DNA from: Cristatella mucedo
Lineage: Eukaryota; Bryozoa; Phylactolaemata; Cristatellidae
Direction: 5' to 3'
NCBI GenBank assembly: GCA_009760855.2
Contig: WPIO01000251.1
Coordinates: forward strand, 124,001 to 188,000
Length of the DNA stretch: 64,000 bases
Each line of letters starts with the position of its first letter. Position 1 is the first letter of the stretch. Below, one piece after another: positions 31,452-43,444 of this stretch. Under the pieces are notes generated by a model. That model saw only the letters and a list, made by a program, of their open reading frames with translations. It was not told where the DNA came from and made no database searches. Both the position numbers and the translations under genes were made by a program.

Positions 31452-34400
31452 ATGGCGGCAAGACTGCTGAACAACCTGGGAAGAGTAGGCCTCGGCATTG
31501 CTGTTGCTGCTGGTGTCGTGAATTCGGCGCTGTATAACGGTAAATCAAGCAGCCGGTAGCCACGCATTTGGCAACGTTGCTAAGATATCGGTCGTTGTGT
31601 AGAATTATATTTGTTTTTCAGTTGACGGTGGCCATCGTGCTGTTATATTTGACCGATTCCGTGGCGTCCAGGATAAAGTAGTTGGAGAAGGCACTCACTT
31701 TATGGTTCCTGTCGTCCAGCAGCCTATCATATTTGACATTCGATCTCGACCTGCTAACATTCCATGTGTGACCGGAAGCAAAGGTAAGGAGCAATTAGCA
31801 ACTGCTTCTTTCTGTTCCATGTGTTTTTGAGTTTATTTCGAAGGTGCTCTTGATGCTGGTATTGGGCCTCAATTGTTGTATCTGCTGGTATGTACCATCT
31901 AGTACACTTGGTTCTTAAAACCTTTTCAAGACTGCGCCATCAGTCCCCGAGCTTCCAAAGTCTCTAATGTATACTAAGCATCCGTGACGTGACACATACA
32001 ATTAGTTTAAAATCCACTTGTTTTCACAGCATTTGTTCTGTCAATGTTAGTTGTCTTTTGTATGCTAATGCCTGCTGAAATTAAGCATATTATTCCTAAC
32101 CAATAAACATTGTTTCTGCATAATAATAATAATAATAATAATAATACACTTGATAAAAGTGCCCACAGAAAACGCAATCTCTTTGGTCTAGCGGTTAAGG
32201 TGCTTGCCCCGACCAAGGTCTGACTGAGGTCGTGGGCTCGAGCCCCGAAGCATATGTGAAGCGCCTGAATAGAGATTAAGTTCTCTTGGGGGCGCTATAT
32301 AAATGAAATGAAAAATGAATTATAGATGCTTTACATTTGCTGGCATGCTTGTTGAAGCATGCCACTTAGGTTATCATTAAACTTTGTAGCTTGTCGTGCT
32401 TTTAGCAGCAAAGCGTTCGGATAGAGATACGCCCTTGGCGCTATTCGAGCAGCCAATTGTTACTGTCTTACCATGCGTGAAAGCATGCAGGATAAGCCAT
32501 TGTTTCATTGTGTTGAAATATTTCCTGCTACTGATGTAGTCACTATTTTTAAACTAGATTATTATGTTGTCTCCTCTTAGCACTTACAACTGTGAAATAC
32601 TGGATGCTACAAGTATCCTCTATAAAAGTGTGCTTACCGTATGTGCATTTTCTTATCACTTATTAAGAGTTGGAAGCATGTTATTGCGAGCAGGCAAAAC
32701 CGTTTGCATGACAATTTTTGAATAAGTATTGGAAATTGATGGCACGATATAAATGTGAACCGCTAGCAGTATATTATGACAAATAACTAGGTCGTGAAAT
32801 CGAAGTTGTTTCCTGGGTCTCTAGTCAGTTTGCCAAATGCATATACTAAATTTGCGAACTTTTTAATACATGCAGATTGCTATGGTTTTGGCTTCATGGG
32901 GTTTGTTGGTACTTTTTCAGCAGTTTTACACAGTCCATTATTCCTTTATCATCACAAACGTTATGTAGTTGTTTTTTTCCACTCTAGCTTAGCTGTGGAT
33001 TTCTTGGTTATTCTTAAACCAGGTCTGACCTAGTTTTACATGCGCAAAACCGGAACTTTCAAATTTGATGTGGCTTGAAGGATTTCGTGACCGTCATTAA
33101 GGTGGGTTTATGCCTAGTGGGATGCTTGGCATATCCAAAAATTTGAACTTATTGTTCTGTTGCTATTCTTTGAAGACCGAAACTGCTAGCTCAACTCATA
33201 AACCATCGAACAAGTAATTTACTCTTTTTCATAGCTAATGTAGTAGCAATGGTCACAGCATGCAAATTTTTAGCTTTTAGTGATTTGTCGTAAAAATGTA
33301 ATTAATTTGTATAGTGCCCTAAGAGAACTTAATTTCTATTCAGGCGCTTCACATATCCCACGGGGCTTGAACCCATGACCTCAGCCAGACCTTGGTTGGG
33401 GCGAGCACCTTAATTGCTAGACCAAGTCAGCCAATTGTCGCTATTTTCCCCTTGATTTTGTGAGTCAGTACTTAGCTAATCTTTGAAATTGTTGCTCAAA
33501 CATTGTGTGCCAGCTCTGTAGTCTGGCTGTTGCTCATATATATCATGCACCTGCAAGACGCGGTTCCTTGCAGCAAATGTAAAGCATCCAGAGAGAGATT
33601 GAGTTCTCTGGCTGCGTTTTATCAAGTTTATTACGGTTAAGATGTCAAATCTTCAGCAGTTTTAAGAGGTTCTTGCCGAGACTCGATGTGTTTAGTTCAG
33701 CAGGCTGCTTGTTGCTATTAGATTGGACATACGAATTGTCTAGTGCTAGATGCTCTATGGGTGTTTCTGTACTGTTTTAATGCGATTCTCTTGTAGATTT
33801 GCAGAATGTAAACATCACCTTACGCATCCTTTTCCGACCTTCGGCTGATCAGCTTCCCAAGATATTCACCAACCTTGGTGTTGACTATGATGAACGTGTC
33901 TTGCCTTCGATTACACGTGAAGTTCTTACGGCTGTTGTGGTAACGAAAATGAATGGATTGGCTCACTAGCCGTACTGTGACGTACTTTTTTATGGCCTTG
34001 CATAGTGTCTAGAAAGAGATTTGGTTCTCTTTAGGCGCTATTGCCTCGTTTGTCAGACGTGGAAAATGTTTTAGTTCGTGTGTTGGAAAGTTGCTGCTGC
34101 CCTGTTTTGATAATTGTGATTGGTCTCTTAAAGTAACTTGGTAACTTCAATATGTACCAGCAACCCACTCATGCCGAGTCCTCTCAGGGTGTCGGCCATC
34201 CATTGGTGCATGAGAATCTTGTTGCATGCTTAGTTTACCATAAAAAAAGGTTTAGTTCACTTTGTGTGCTATATGAATATCTTATTCTTGTTATATTGGT
34301 TATTGTAAGCTGTGTTACATTTGCAGTGCTCGCTACTTTTTAGGTTTCTTTGCAACTTGTTTGCTCCGTACTTCATGGCACTCGGTAGGGTGTAGCATAC

Positions 34401-37400
34401 TGTAAATAACTCACTGCCCAAATGCACTTCTGTCCTGCTAATATCGTATAATAATAATAAATAATAATATAATATAATAATATCGCTAATATTTGCACAA
34501 TCAATTGTAAACCTCTTGTGGCACGTGTGACTACTTTAAATAGTTGGTGATATTTTGCAATACATAGCTTCACAGTGGTTTCTCTACGTTGTCTATGCCA
34601 ATTGCAATACGATGATATACTTACTTTATGCTTATGTTCTATAAGCTGCTGGTGAGTGGACAGAAGCAGTAGCTTGTGGATAAGTTTTAGGCATGCCTAC
34701 CCAGCAATTATGAAATGTAGGTAGCCCTTAGCTAGATGCACGTGTCTGATCAATGTGAGATGCCGACTCTATCTTTGGATCTCGGTAGATTCTTTATCTT
34801 GATTTTTTATTCTTTTTCTTGATAGGTTAATGTTTTAGGCTTTAATTGGGCAGTTCAAGACCGGTTTGTTTGCTATAGTAAGTCTATATATTGCTCCTGG
34901 CTCGTATCACCACTTGCATTGAAATTGAAGAATTATTCAAAATCAATAATTTAGCAGAGACAATAATTATAATTATTGTAAAGCTAAAGAACCAGTTGCC
35001 CGGCTCCAGCCTCTTAGACTTGCCCCTTTCCTTCTGTCCTTTGCATGCTTGCCTGTTCCTGTTAATAGCCACGAGTCCTGCAAACTAGCTGCCCTGAGCC
35101 TTCTTGTCGTTGCATGCATGTCTAACCATTATAACTTGCTTTTCATCAACTCTTCATTATTGCTTCTTTTCCAATGAGTTGTAAAGCATCTGGAGAAGAT
35201 TTGGTTATCTTAGGACACTGCAGAATACGATTGCTTGGTATTACTATTTGTGTCAATAAATATGTAGTTACTGACTTAGTATTAATAGAGATTGACATTA
35301 CTTCTGAGGTTTAATAAAAAAAAAATAATGCATCAACCACTGTTATGCATTTTTTAATTTATGATTTTTGCAATCCCAGGATGCGCTTTAATCTTGTAGC
35401 AACATTCAGAAAATGGAAAAACTAAGCTCATGCCTTTTGCATGTTCGATTGATTCTTATTTAGAGCTACATTTATGTAGCTATGTCTTAGCTGAATGTGT
35501 GTATTTGTCATTTGTGCATTCATCCTTGCATCACATGATCATGTATCGGCACTTTTTATTTTTGCAAAGAAATGATTTACTTTAGTTTCTTGGACATCTG
35601 TGACTCAGTACTTACATGTCTTCCTGCTCCTGTCAGCTTCAAGATGTCGTCCATTTATTTGAGGTTCCTTTATTCTCTTGGTCCAACCTGCCTATCTGAA
35701 GTACTTCCTGATCAGGCTATGCATCGTATCACCCATTCTTCTGATCTAAGTCGTTTTGCTGAACCGTTCATCAAACTCATTCTCTTGCCTTCAGTTCCAA
35801 GCTTGAAATGCAAGCCGACTGACGTCACGACATTGCCTGACTTGACAATATTTGATAAAAGGCACAAACACCACATATTTCTCTTAGTATTTAGTAAGGC
35901 CTGTTAAATGTCCTTTGTATGTTTATGGATGCTGACATTTTACACGATATCACAAACTTGCTTTCATTTTAGCATATGTTAAGGACCTAAAAAGGGAAGT
36001 ACAGTTCAGTGAGCTAAACAACCGTGAGATGATCATTTCAGCATATGAGCTGATATAACCCAGCAGTCCTAACTCTGATCTCTGACTTGCTTTCTGTTTC
36101 ATTTGGCTGAACTACTATCTCCGTGTGCTGCTCTAGTTAACTCACTGCAGCTATAATTTTTAAGCTGTAATTTTTTGTGTGGTCGAAATTGTTATTCTGA
36201 AGAGTAGCATGCTTGCATTTCACGATTCATGTCGTGGGTTTGAGTCTTTCAGCAAAAAATTCTTGATTGCTCACTGCAAGGTGGGGTTTTTGGTGCTAAC
36301 GCACTTCTGTCGAAATATAAATCAAGCCATCGAATCGGCCGACTTATTACTTGATATTTGTTATCTTATTCACAACAATGTTGTTACCTGATAAAACGCA
36401 AGTACTTAGCTAGTGAATGAATTTTATTCTAGGCACAGTTTGATGCAAGTGAACTCATCACTCAAAGAGAGCTCGTGTCACAGAGAGTGAGCGAAGAGCT
36501 GACTGACAGGGCATCTCAGTTCGGCCTCATTCTTGATGACATCTCCTTGGTAATTACACTATTGCAAATTGTTTGTGGCCAGTTTGCCTAATTTTTGCCT
36601 TTTTGGAGTGCCTGTCATGTTGTATGAACTGCCAATCAATCATTCATATGTATTCACCAATTCTCTTAATTTAGGCAAGTGCCGTGGTACATGCGTGACT
36701 GAATAATGTAATTTAATGTATCTCTGACTGTAACTCCACAAAATCACAAAGACTATGTGGGTGTTACGCAGGAGAGTTTTGTATAGCGCACTCACAGCCG
36801 TAAGGTTGTAAGCGACCGCCAACAGACTTCATCTCACGCAACTCAGAGAAAGTGGGAAGCATAGCAGAGTCCGGAGAGCAGAGAGTTGACGTAGTAGGTG
36901 GCATGGAAGTAGCACCTCAGGACTGCTGAAAAGGATAAGCCATAGTCGGCAGCAGGAGTGTAGTTGTCGTTGCATAAGAATTGTGGAATTGAGTTTACAG
37001 TCTACGGCCTGCAGAGCTAAAGCTTCTGTCGCCAACGGTCTTTAAGCAGAAGAATGGAGCAGCTAATTTATTGTCCACACAGGACCTGAGAGCGCCAAGA
37101 GGCTGAAACTGGTGCAGCAGTTCAGCTAGGTACGAAGGAGACAATTCGTAGCGGGCCTTGTGGGTCAGGGTAAGAACCGTGCTCAGCATCCGTTGCTATA
37201 CCGACATCCATCGTAGCTCTTTTAGCAAAGGAGACACGTGCTCAAACCTCGGGACTTGAAGACTAGTCTTACAGCCATATTCAGATGCAGTGACCTGGAT
37301 GCTTTTTAGGTAGCCCAGCCAAAAGAGAATTGCAATAATCTAGCCGAGACAGAACTAAGGAGCTAGTTCAATTTTTTTTCAAGCCACTGTGGAAGACAGC

Positions 37401-40400
37401 TCCTAATCTTAGATAGGGATCAGACGTGACGGCAAGCTGTTGAAGCAGTCTTCGGAATGAAGCCTAAATTTCGAGCACATGGTGACGGTCGCACAACAGC
37501 ATCGCCTATTAGAAGAGCAAAGCCTTCTAATCCAGCCAAACGCTTAGGGTGTCCTATGAACAGCAGTTCGGTTTTATCGTCATTTAGATTCAAGAAGTTT
37601 TCCGACATCCAGGATCGAATGTCGGCATGGTTAGCATTCAGTTGATCTGTTGCTGCAGCTGATTCCGACGGTTTGAATGACAAATACAGCTGAGCATCGT
37701 GGCCATAAAAGTGATATCCTATTTCATGGGTCTTAAAAAACCTTCCTGGAGGTTGAGTATAGAGAACAGCAATGGGCTGTGGATGGGCCCTTGAGGGACT
37801 CCACAGGTGACTGGCCTCGTGGGCGAGACCTGACCTCCACCCAACACGGATTGAATACGATTTAAACCACACCAGTGCTTCGTGTTCTCAGTCGTTCGAG
37901 TAGGACATCGTGGTCAATGGCATTGACGGCAGCTGATAGATCTAGCAAGGCTAAATATCATTCCCGTTATCGTTGCCGCATAGAATGTCATTGTTAATAT
38001 GGAGGAGAGCAGTTTCAGTGGAATGCTGCCTCTTGAACCTCGATTGAAATGTTTGACATTTCATTTTTTTCAATATGTGCAACCAGCTGCTTAGCGACAG
38101 TTTATTCAAGAATCTTCGACAAGAAATTAGGAAGGGAAACTGGGCGATAGTTTGCAAAGACCTCTGTATCTAAACCTGGCTTATGAAAAATTGGTCTAAC
38201 GATTGCCGATTTGAATGGCTTGGACATTATCGGACAAGCTCGGCATTACCCTGTATGTACAAGGAAGCAGGAACAGTAAACGAAACCGAACAATGATGCG
38301 ATAGGGTCTGCGGGCACACCACGAAGGTCAGTGGGGAAGACATCCTCTGTGATCACAAGATCCAGGATATGGCCACCGACGTGGGTGGTGTGATTAACGT
38401 ATTGGACCAAACAAAAAAGTCCCAGTGAGTCAAGAAATGAGCAGACCTGGCTGTTGATAGGGTTTTCAATGTTAATGTTGAAGTCTCGAGCAATCAGTTA
38501 CAGCCTGTCACACACCAATATTTTAGCAAGAAACTTCGATAACTCCTCCCTCTATGGACAAGTTTAGACAGCCAACAGGAAGTCGGTATATCACAACAGT
38601 GAGAGGCACTCTCTTTGATGAGGACCTGATTGTAACTAACTCAAACGATTGCCTATGCGAAAACTGCACATCTTATACCGAAACGGTTCAAGAACAACAA
38701 TTGCAACCCTGCCACCAACCTTGTCACAACGCATGGACTGAAAGAATGAGAACCCGGGAGGGATGGGCTCGGATATACAGCTACTGGAAAGAGGCGTCGT
38801 CCAAGTTTCGGTAAGCAGAAATGCATCTAGCTTCTCCTGGACAGTCGGATTGCGGATGAGTAATCCCTTGGTTTTAGCGGTAATTTAGTAGGCGGAATTT
38901 AAGAGGCTGTCCAACAACTTTGTGACGCCGATTAAGTGGCTTGCATTCAAGTCGGTGTGCTGACGGTATGGCAGGCGGTATGGCAGGCGCGGCCCCTCTG
39001 GATTTGAAAAGGACCTTGGTAACGGTCATGTGACCGTTAGGCCATAGGACCTTAGCAACGGTTTGTGAGCTTAGCATGCCTTGTGGTTTGTCCAGTTTTT
39101 CTAAATTTGCATGTAAAGCAGAAGTAAATGACCTGGAAGTATTTAAAAAAATCTATCTAGGTTAGGGCAGTCGCGTTTCATACTCGATTTAGCATTACTA
39201 TTCAGACGTTTGTGCCTATTACAAGCTTCGTACTAACTAGATTTGTGCCTTGGCTCCTGCAAACAAGCTGGCTTGGTGACGGTTGTGGTGGTGTTATGGT
39301 GTAGGAGAGTGTGGGCTATGAAGACTTGTTTTGAGGTTTCACCTCCTATGTCGCCTTTTGATGTGGAGCTTTCAGGGTAATAGTTGGAAATCTGTTTGTC
39401 TTAACATCCTAAATATGTACGACATTTCTAGAATAACTCTTTGATCGCTTCAGAAGCATATCTTAGTGAGGCTATTGTCCCAAGTGGCTTTTTGCAATCT
39501 GTTATATATGTCGCATGGTGCAATATTCGGGTTTAGTCTTAGGTATTATTATTTTAGCTGGTGGGCATTTTAGTGTGTGGTTTCATTATTGCTTTTTCTA
39601 ACCCTGTTCAAGCATCTAGACTAGTGCAAAAATCAACTGGGTTTGCTACTATAATATATCGCGCAAAATACTCCGACTCTGCAGGGTTTTTCTTTTCGTT
39701 GGTGGAAGCCGTGCTTTTAGTTTTAGTATGTTTATCCTTTGCAACGCCTCGCCCCGGGTTCATGGGTGTATTTGGCTTTAGCTGTGCAAAAATTGGCTGG
39801 AAACTATAATTGTCAAATTTAGCAGATTGCAGTGAAACTTGTGGCCGCCAGTGCGTCGTCTTCAATATTCTAACCCGGTGCTAGGACCGTTTGACTCAGC
39901 TGTAAATACATCAGTAATGGTAGCGTATTGTCGAAGCATTGGTAAGGTTTGCTAAAAAATGATCAGGCGGACAAGGTACCTGCTAACTGGTAGCCCTAGA
40001 GTGTCTTTTGTTTGGTTTAAGCATTCTGGGGAATTGTGGCTGTACGTGCTCCCTGTAACCATGTGCCTTGTCAGTTGATTTGACATTTACTCAGGGTACT
40101 TGGCAATTGACAGAGATCTTAATCCGGCCAAGTTTGACCTGCCTTTTTTACAAATCTGCTATTCCAGCAGGTGGCAACCATTAATTGAGCCTCTGGTGCG
40201 ACGGAGAGGGGAATTTTGGATAGTTCACGTCGACATACTGTCCTGTACTTTAGGAGCCTGAACTTTTACATTAGTTGGAGCTGGGTCATTACCAAGCGCT
40301 ATCACTTTCTCATTGGTTGAACTAGCTTAGTGCTATAATTTAATCATGTTGGTCTCATTCCAGTCACAATCGTTTGCTGCCACAGTAGACTAGGATATCA

Positions 40401-41090
40401 AGCTGTTGGCTGAGCGCAGGTTCTACAAAATGATTCTATCCTTGCTTTCTGTCCAGTCATGGCTTAAATAAAGCCTCTTAAGTTGGTTCTGCCATTATAT
40501 TGCATTAGTATGAACAAATGACTTATGAATCCTAATGCAAAGCTGTTTTTGCTTTTATGAACTAGTTAGCTTACATCCATAGAGCTGTATATCCTACCCA
40601 TACAAGCTATATCTGCCTGCAAGTAAGAAGCTGTCTATAGCTGTTTTGCCAGTATGCACAGCTTGGCGAGCTTCTTTTCCAGACTCATCTCACGTTCGGC
40701 ACCGAGTTCACCCAGGCAGTGGAGCTGAAGCAGGTCGCTCAGCAGGATGCCGAGCGTGCTCGTTACACTGTCGAGAAGGTGTGTTTGCCATCGCTAGTCT
40801 TTATTGTGTTATTTGTTGTCGAGATGTCTAAAGACTGTACTAACTTCATGGCTATGCATGTACACTAGGCCGAGCAACAGAAGCTGGCAGCTGTCATCAC
40901 TGCCGAAGGTGACTCCAAAGGAGCCCTACTGATCGCCAAAGCACTGCATGAAGCCGGTGAAGGTCTTATCGAACTGCGCAAGATCGAAGCGGCAGAGGAG
41001 ATTGCCCAGCAACTGGCCAACTCGCGTAATGTTGCCTGGCTGCCAGGAGGCCAGAGTGTTCTGCTCAGCGTGCCTGCAGCAATGTCCTAG
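31452..41090 (+). CDS. PHB1: Prohibitin 1 (PHB1), six coding exons, complete
   Basis: Coding exons read 31452-31539, 31622-31783, 33797-33939, 36433-36549, 40683-40778 and 40869-41090 (TAG), all with GT donors and AG acceptors. They total 828 nt and give 275 residues with no internal stop; human PHB1 has 272. The N-terminus (MAARLLNN, then a hydrophobic stretch to about residue 27) is the inner-membrane anchor. The SPFH/PHB domain follows ([50 protein letters not shown]). The later region holds the coiled coil ([20 protein letters not shown]) and the end is [11 protein letters not shown]. Intron phases are 1, 1, 0, 0, 0. In animals PHB1 pairs with PHB2 in ring complexes of the mitochondrial inner membrane that chaperone membrane proteins and restrain the m-AAA protease. 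A 3' splice site only two bases before the ATG (AG at 31449-31450) implies an upstream non-coding exon. PHB1 rather than PHB2, by its sequence and short N-terminus. Confidence 0.97.
32120..32365 (-). mobile_element. LINE A tail split by SINE-1 (PHB1 intron after exon 2)
   Basis: (ATT)n and AAAGTGCCCACAGAAAACGC to the left, TAGATGCTTTACATTTGCTG to the right of the SINE. Confidence 0.8.
32184..32323 (+). mobile_element. SINE-1, nearly intact, nested in LINE A tail
   Basis: Starts TTGGTCTAGCGGTTAAGGTG, B box GGGCTCGAGCCCC, stem-loop tail and ATATAAATGAAATG. Inserted inside the LINE A stem-loop region. Confidence 0.9.
33292..33432 (-). mobile_element. SINE-1 copy in PHB1 intron
   Basis: Full-length reverse copy, moderately diverged (AGTGCCCTAAGAGAACTTAA to GCTAGACCAAGTCAGCC). 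Confidence 0.88.
33560..33640 (+). mobile_element. LINE A tail-only copy in PHB1 intron
   Basis: TTGCAGCAAATGTAAAGCAT and the stem-loop; ends 150 bp before PHB1 exon 3. Confidence 0.8.
34005..34050 (+). mobile_element. LINE A stem-loop scrap
   Basis: TGTCTAGAAAGAGATTTGGT and TCTCTTTAGGCGCTAT; about 45 bp. Confidence 0.5.
34050..35550. other. PHB1 intron 3, unassigned part
   Basis: AT-rich with short (ATT)n-like runs (34447-34485) and no exon or other repeat that I can name. Confidence 0.4.
35555..36010 (+). mobile_element. LINE A ORF end and 3' UTR, old
   Basis: Frame 35572-35907 retains [16 protein letters not shown], then [18 protein letters not shown] and [11 protein letters not shown], equivalent to the conserved C-terminal domain but with large deletions. 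Confidence 0.75.
36190..36330 (+). mobile_element. SINE-2-like remnant
   Basis: CATGTCGTGGGTTTGAGTCT (B box region) followed by TTGATTGCTCACTGCAAGG; weak. Confidence 0.4.
36700..39080 (-). mobile_element. LINE B, longest copy, in PHB1 intron 4
   Basis: Reverse: 3' UTR (36700-36840), C-terminal ORF (36840-37420), RT end (37872-37420: [20 protein letters not shown]), RT N-part (about 37930-38230: remains of the start of RT), then endonuclease (about 38240-38900). The catalytic YADD box reads YGHD, so it is inactive, and the linker between endonuclease and RT is deleted near 38235. It ends upstream at about 39080 in 5' sequence shared with the copy at 11.3-11.5 kb. The element lies antisense to prohibitin. 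Confidence 0.88.
39081..40682. other. Rest of PHB1 intron 4, nothing recognised
   Basis: Unique sequence. Open frames at 39561-39809 (+) and 39865-39608 (-) overlap and lack motifs. Confidence 0.4.
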
Positions 41091-41492
41091 GTATAGGTCA
41101 GCTCCCCGGGTGACATTTTCAGACCGCGCTGCTGTTGCTGGTCCCCTGTCGAATAATAATATAGGAATATGAAATTCCTTCAATATATCAGTGGCAATAT
41201 CGTGCCTACTGTTTGCTGAACCGGAATGTAATGGATTCCGGAATGAACGTGCTTCAGAATCCGGAATCAATTAGTGCTTCAGCCCAACTTGATGCAGTCG
41301 TAAGGGCTATCTCATCAGCAGCCCTTCGAAGCATCATCTGGTTTGAGCTACAACTGGCAAAGGGCATTCATGACCGAGCTTCCGGTATATAGTGGCTGTG
41401 TTGTATATGATAGGTTAACTGCCCGTGGGCTGTCAGCTTGAGTGAGAGCATTCATGCAGCCTTAGTGTTTTGACTATAATAATGATAATAAA
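41091..41492 (+). other. PHB1 3' UTR with poly(A) signal
   Basis: After the TAG at 41088-41090 comes about 400 bp with no repeat. The first AATAAA is at 41487-41492. That spacing suits a 3' UTR and I propose it as the cleavage signal; other poly(A) sites cannot be excluded. Confidence 0.5.
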
Positions 41493-41616
41493 AAACAGTT
41501 GGCAAAGTACGTGCTGCCATGTTTCTTTTACAAGCAAAAAGTGCAATAATGCTTGCCATTAATGGCACGATGTCTTAACTTCTGGCGTCGTACACAAGCA
41601 GTCACTACGATTCGTA

Positions 41617-42278
41617 GTGGCGAAGGTACCTCACCTACATTTGCTTGACGGTGATGCGATTGAGCTGCAAATCTCAATAGATTTACTTATGTGCACAGAT
41701 TGCACGCTGAAGGCCAAGGTGTCTACACGGCTTGTGACAACCTATGCCCTGACCACACCCTGCTTGGGTGCAAGCATGCCAAATCAGGAGAGAGAACTCC
41801 CTGTTGCCTTTCACCGGCACTACAGCGACAAGTGCAGGAGGCCAGGCGTGCGAGGCCTGACTTAGCCGAGACCCACAAGGGCTGATGGATGACCTAAAGC
41901 TACGTCAAGGGTCAACTCTGCTCCACTCGACCCTACTGCATGTGGGGCAACCAATTTTACGAATGGGTTCCGGCACATATTACGAAGGTGTGCAGTGGTC
42001 GTTGGGCTTATGCTCGAATGGACTCAGCCGGTCAAGCTGTGGAGTACCAGTGCCCTGGTTACCTGGCGATGCGTCGGCCTCACTCAGCTGCGTCCTAGCT
42101 GCCAACCATGTGTCAGCATACATGCGAGCATGGATTGACAATTATCTAATATTTTCACCTTTCTGTGTGGTCTCAGGCTATGGGAGAGGAATGTTTCGGA
42201 TTAAGCACCATACAGCGACATTCGGCCCTCGAAGCCTTAGAGCGTTTCCGGAACGACCCACTCTTTAATCTGTAATGT
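41617..42278 (+). pseudogene. Coding-looking region downstream of PHB1, unassigned
   Basis: Three + frames stay open in turn and have protein-like composition. Frame 1 (about 41700-41885) reads HAEGQGVYTACDNLCPDHTL, then CKHAKSGERTPCCLSP and RARPDLAETHKG, then meets TGA and TAA 12 nt apart. The same frame goes on to 42096 as QLCSTRPYCMWGNQFYEWVP, CSGRWAYARMD, EYQCPGYLAMRRPHSAAS. After an acceptor-like CTGTGTGGTCTCAG at 42176, another frame gives GEECFGLSTIQRHSALEALE then RFRNDPLFNL and a stop (about 42275). Cysteine-rich. I do not recognise the family. It may be a decayed gene or transposase, or a real gene with small introns. Confidence 0.35.
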
Positions 42279-42279
42279 A

Positions 42280-43095
42280 GGAGTACAACGTTAAGATAGA
42301 ATGTCATATGCAGATGACTTATAATGGTTCTTCAAGCAAAGCTTATGCTTGCATATCATTTACCGGTGCTATGTCCAGAATAATTCCACTTTTTTAAATC
42401 ACTTGGTGAGTGCCAATAAGATCACTATAGATGAGTGCCAATCTCGGTGTGGTATCATTGAACCTCCACGTAATTATTAATAAACATGTTGGGTATGCAA
42501 TGACATCTTCGAAACAACAATTGATTGACAGGCGACCTTTCTGCAGACTACTTTGTCGTGGTCAGAATAGCAGGCATCGATTGATTACCACTGAACTGGA
42601 GTTTGGATGGCACTACTGCTTGCTACCAAACTTGAGCCGACTAACTTGCAACGGCAAACAAAACAGCGGTTTTGGTGAATTTTCTTATCAATCCAATTTA
42701 ATCATGTATCGTCTTTGCTTTTTTGTCGTTCACACGATTTCAAGATCAGAACTGACTTAAGTTTTTAATAAAGTAATCATTTTCAAATTATCATAAGCCC
42801 CTTATCTTATTAGTTACCAATACTAAATAATATCCTTTGCTGAATTGATATGCAGTCCAGTAATCTATTCTGAGAGTATTGAGTTGATTTCGCTTAACTC
42901 GCGGATATTAAACAGGGTAGAAATATTTATATCTGGCCTGGTGACGCGCTAGAAATTAATCAGATTTGTCTGATTCGTGGCCTACCGGGACAAGGTTTCG
43001 CTATCGAGTAATTGTCTTCGCTTGATAGCGGACAACGTATATGCTGAAATGCTATTTGTTTTTGTATTATCGACAAAACCACGGACTAGTTTGTT
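42280..43095. other. Unassigned
   Basis: Nothing recognised. Confidence 0.35.
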
Positions 43096-43096
43096 C

Positions 43097-43210
43097 ATGA
43101 TAACCATAATAATGCACTTGATAAAGTGCCCTCAGAGAACTCAATCTCTTTCTAGGCGCTTTAAATTTACTGCAAATGGAAATGCAATTGGATGGTGAAA
43201 CTAATGCTCA
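43097..43210 (-). mobile_element. LINE A tail-only copy
   Basis: TAATGCACTTGATAAAGTGC, stem-loop and TTTACTGCAAATGGAAATGC; about 110 bp, little diverged. Confidence 0.88.
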
Positions 43211-43444
43211 AAATCTAATGACTGAGCACATTAGCCTACTTATAGAAATGATTTCTTTAAACTCACTTTTTCTTTTTTACCTGCTTACCTTATTTTACCT
43301 ACTTCGAAATCAGCACTGCTAATTTACATTGCTTTCAATGATAACCAGACGTACAGTAATCGATGCAACTCCGCAGTCAGACATTGTTGGGTGCATTTTA
43401 ATTCTGGTTACGCATCCGGTATAGAAGTTGATTACATTTAAAGT

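Noticed and set aside
40646-40831. + frame across prohibitin exon 5
   Set aside because: Out-of-frame shadow of the real exon.
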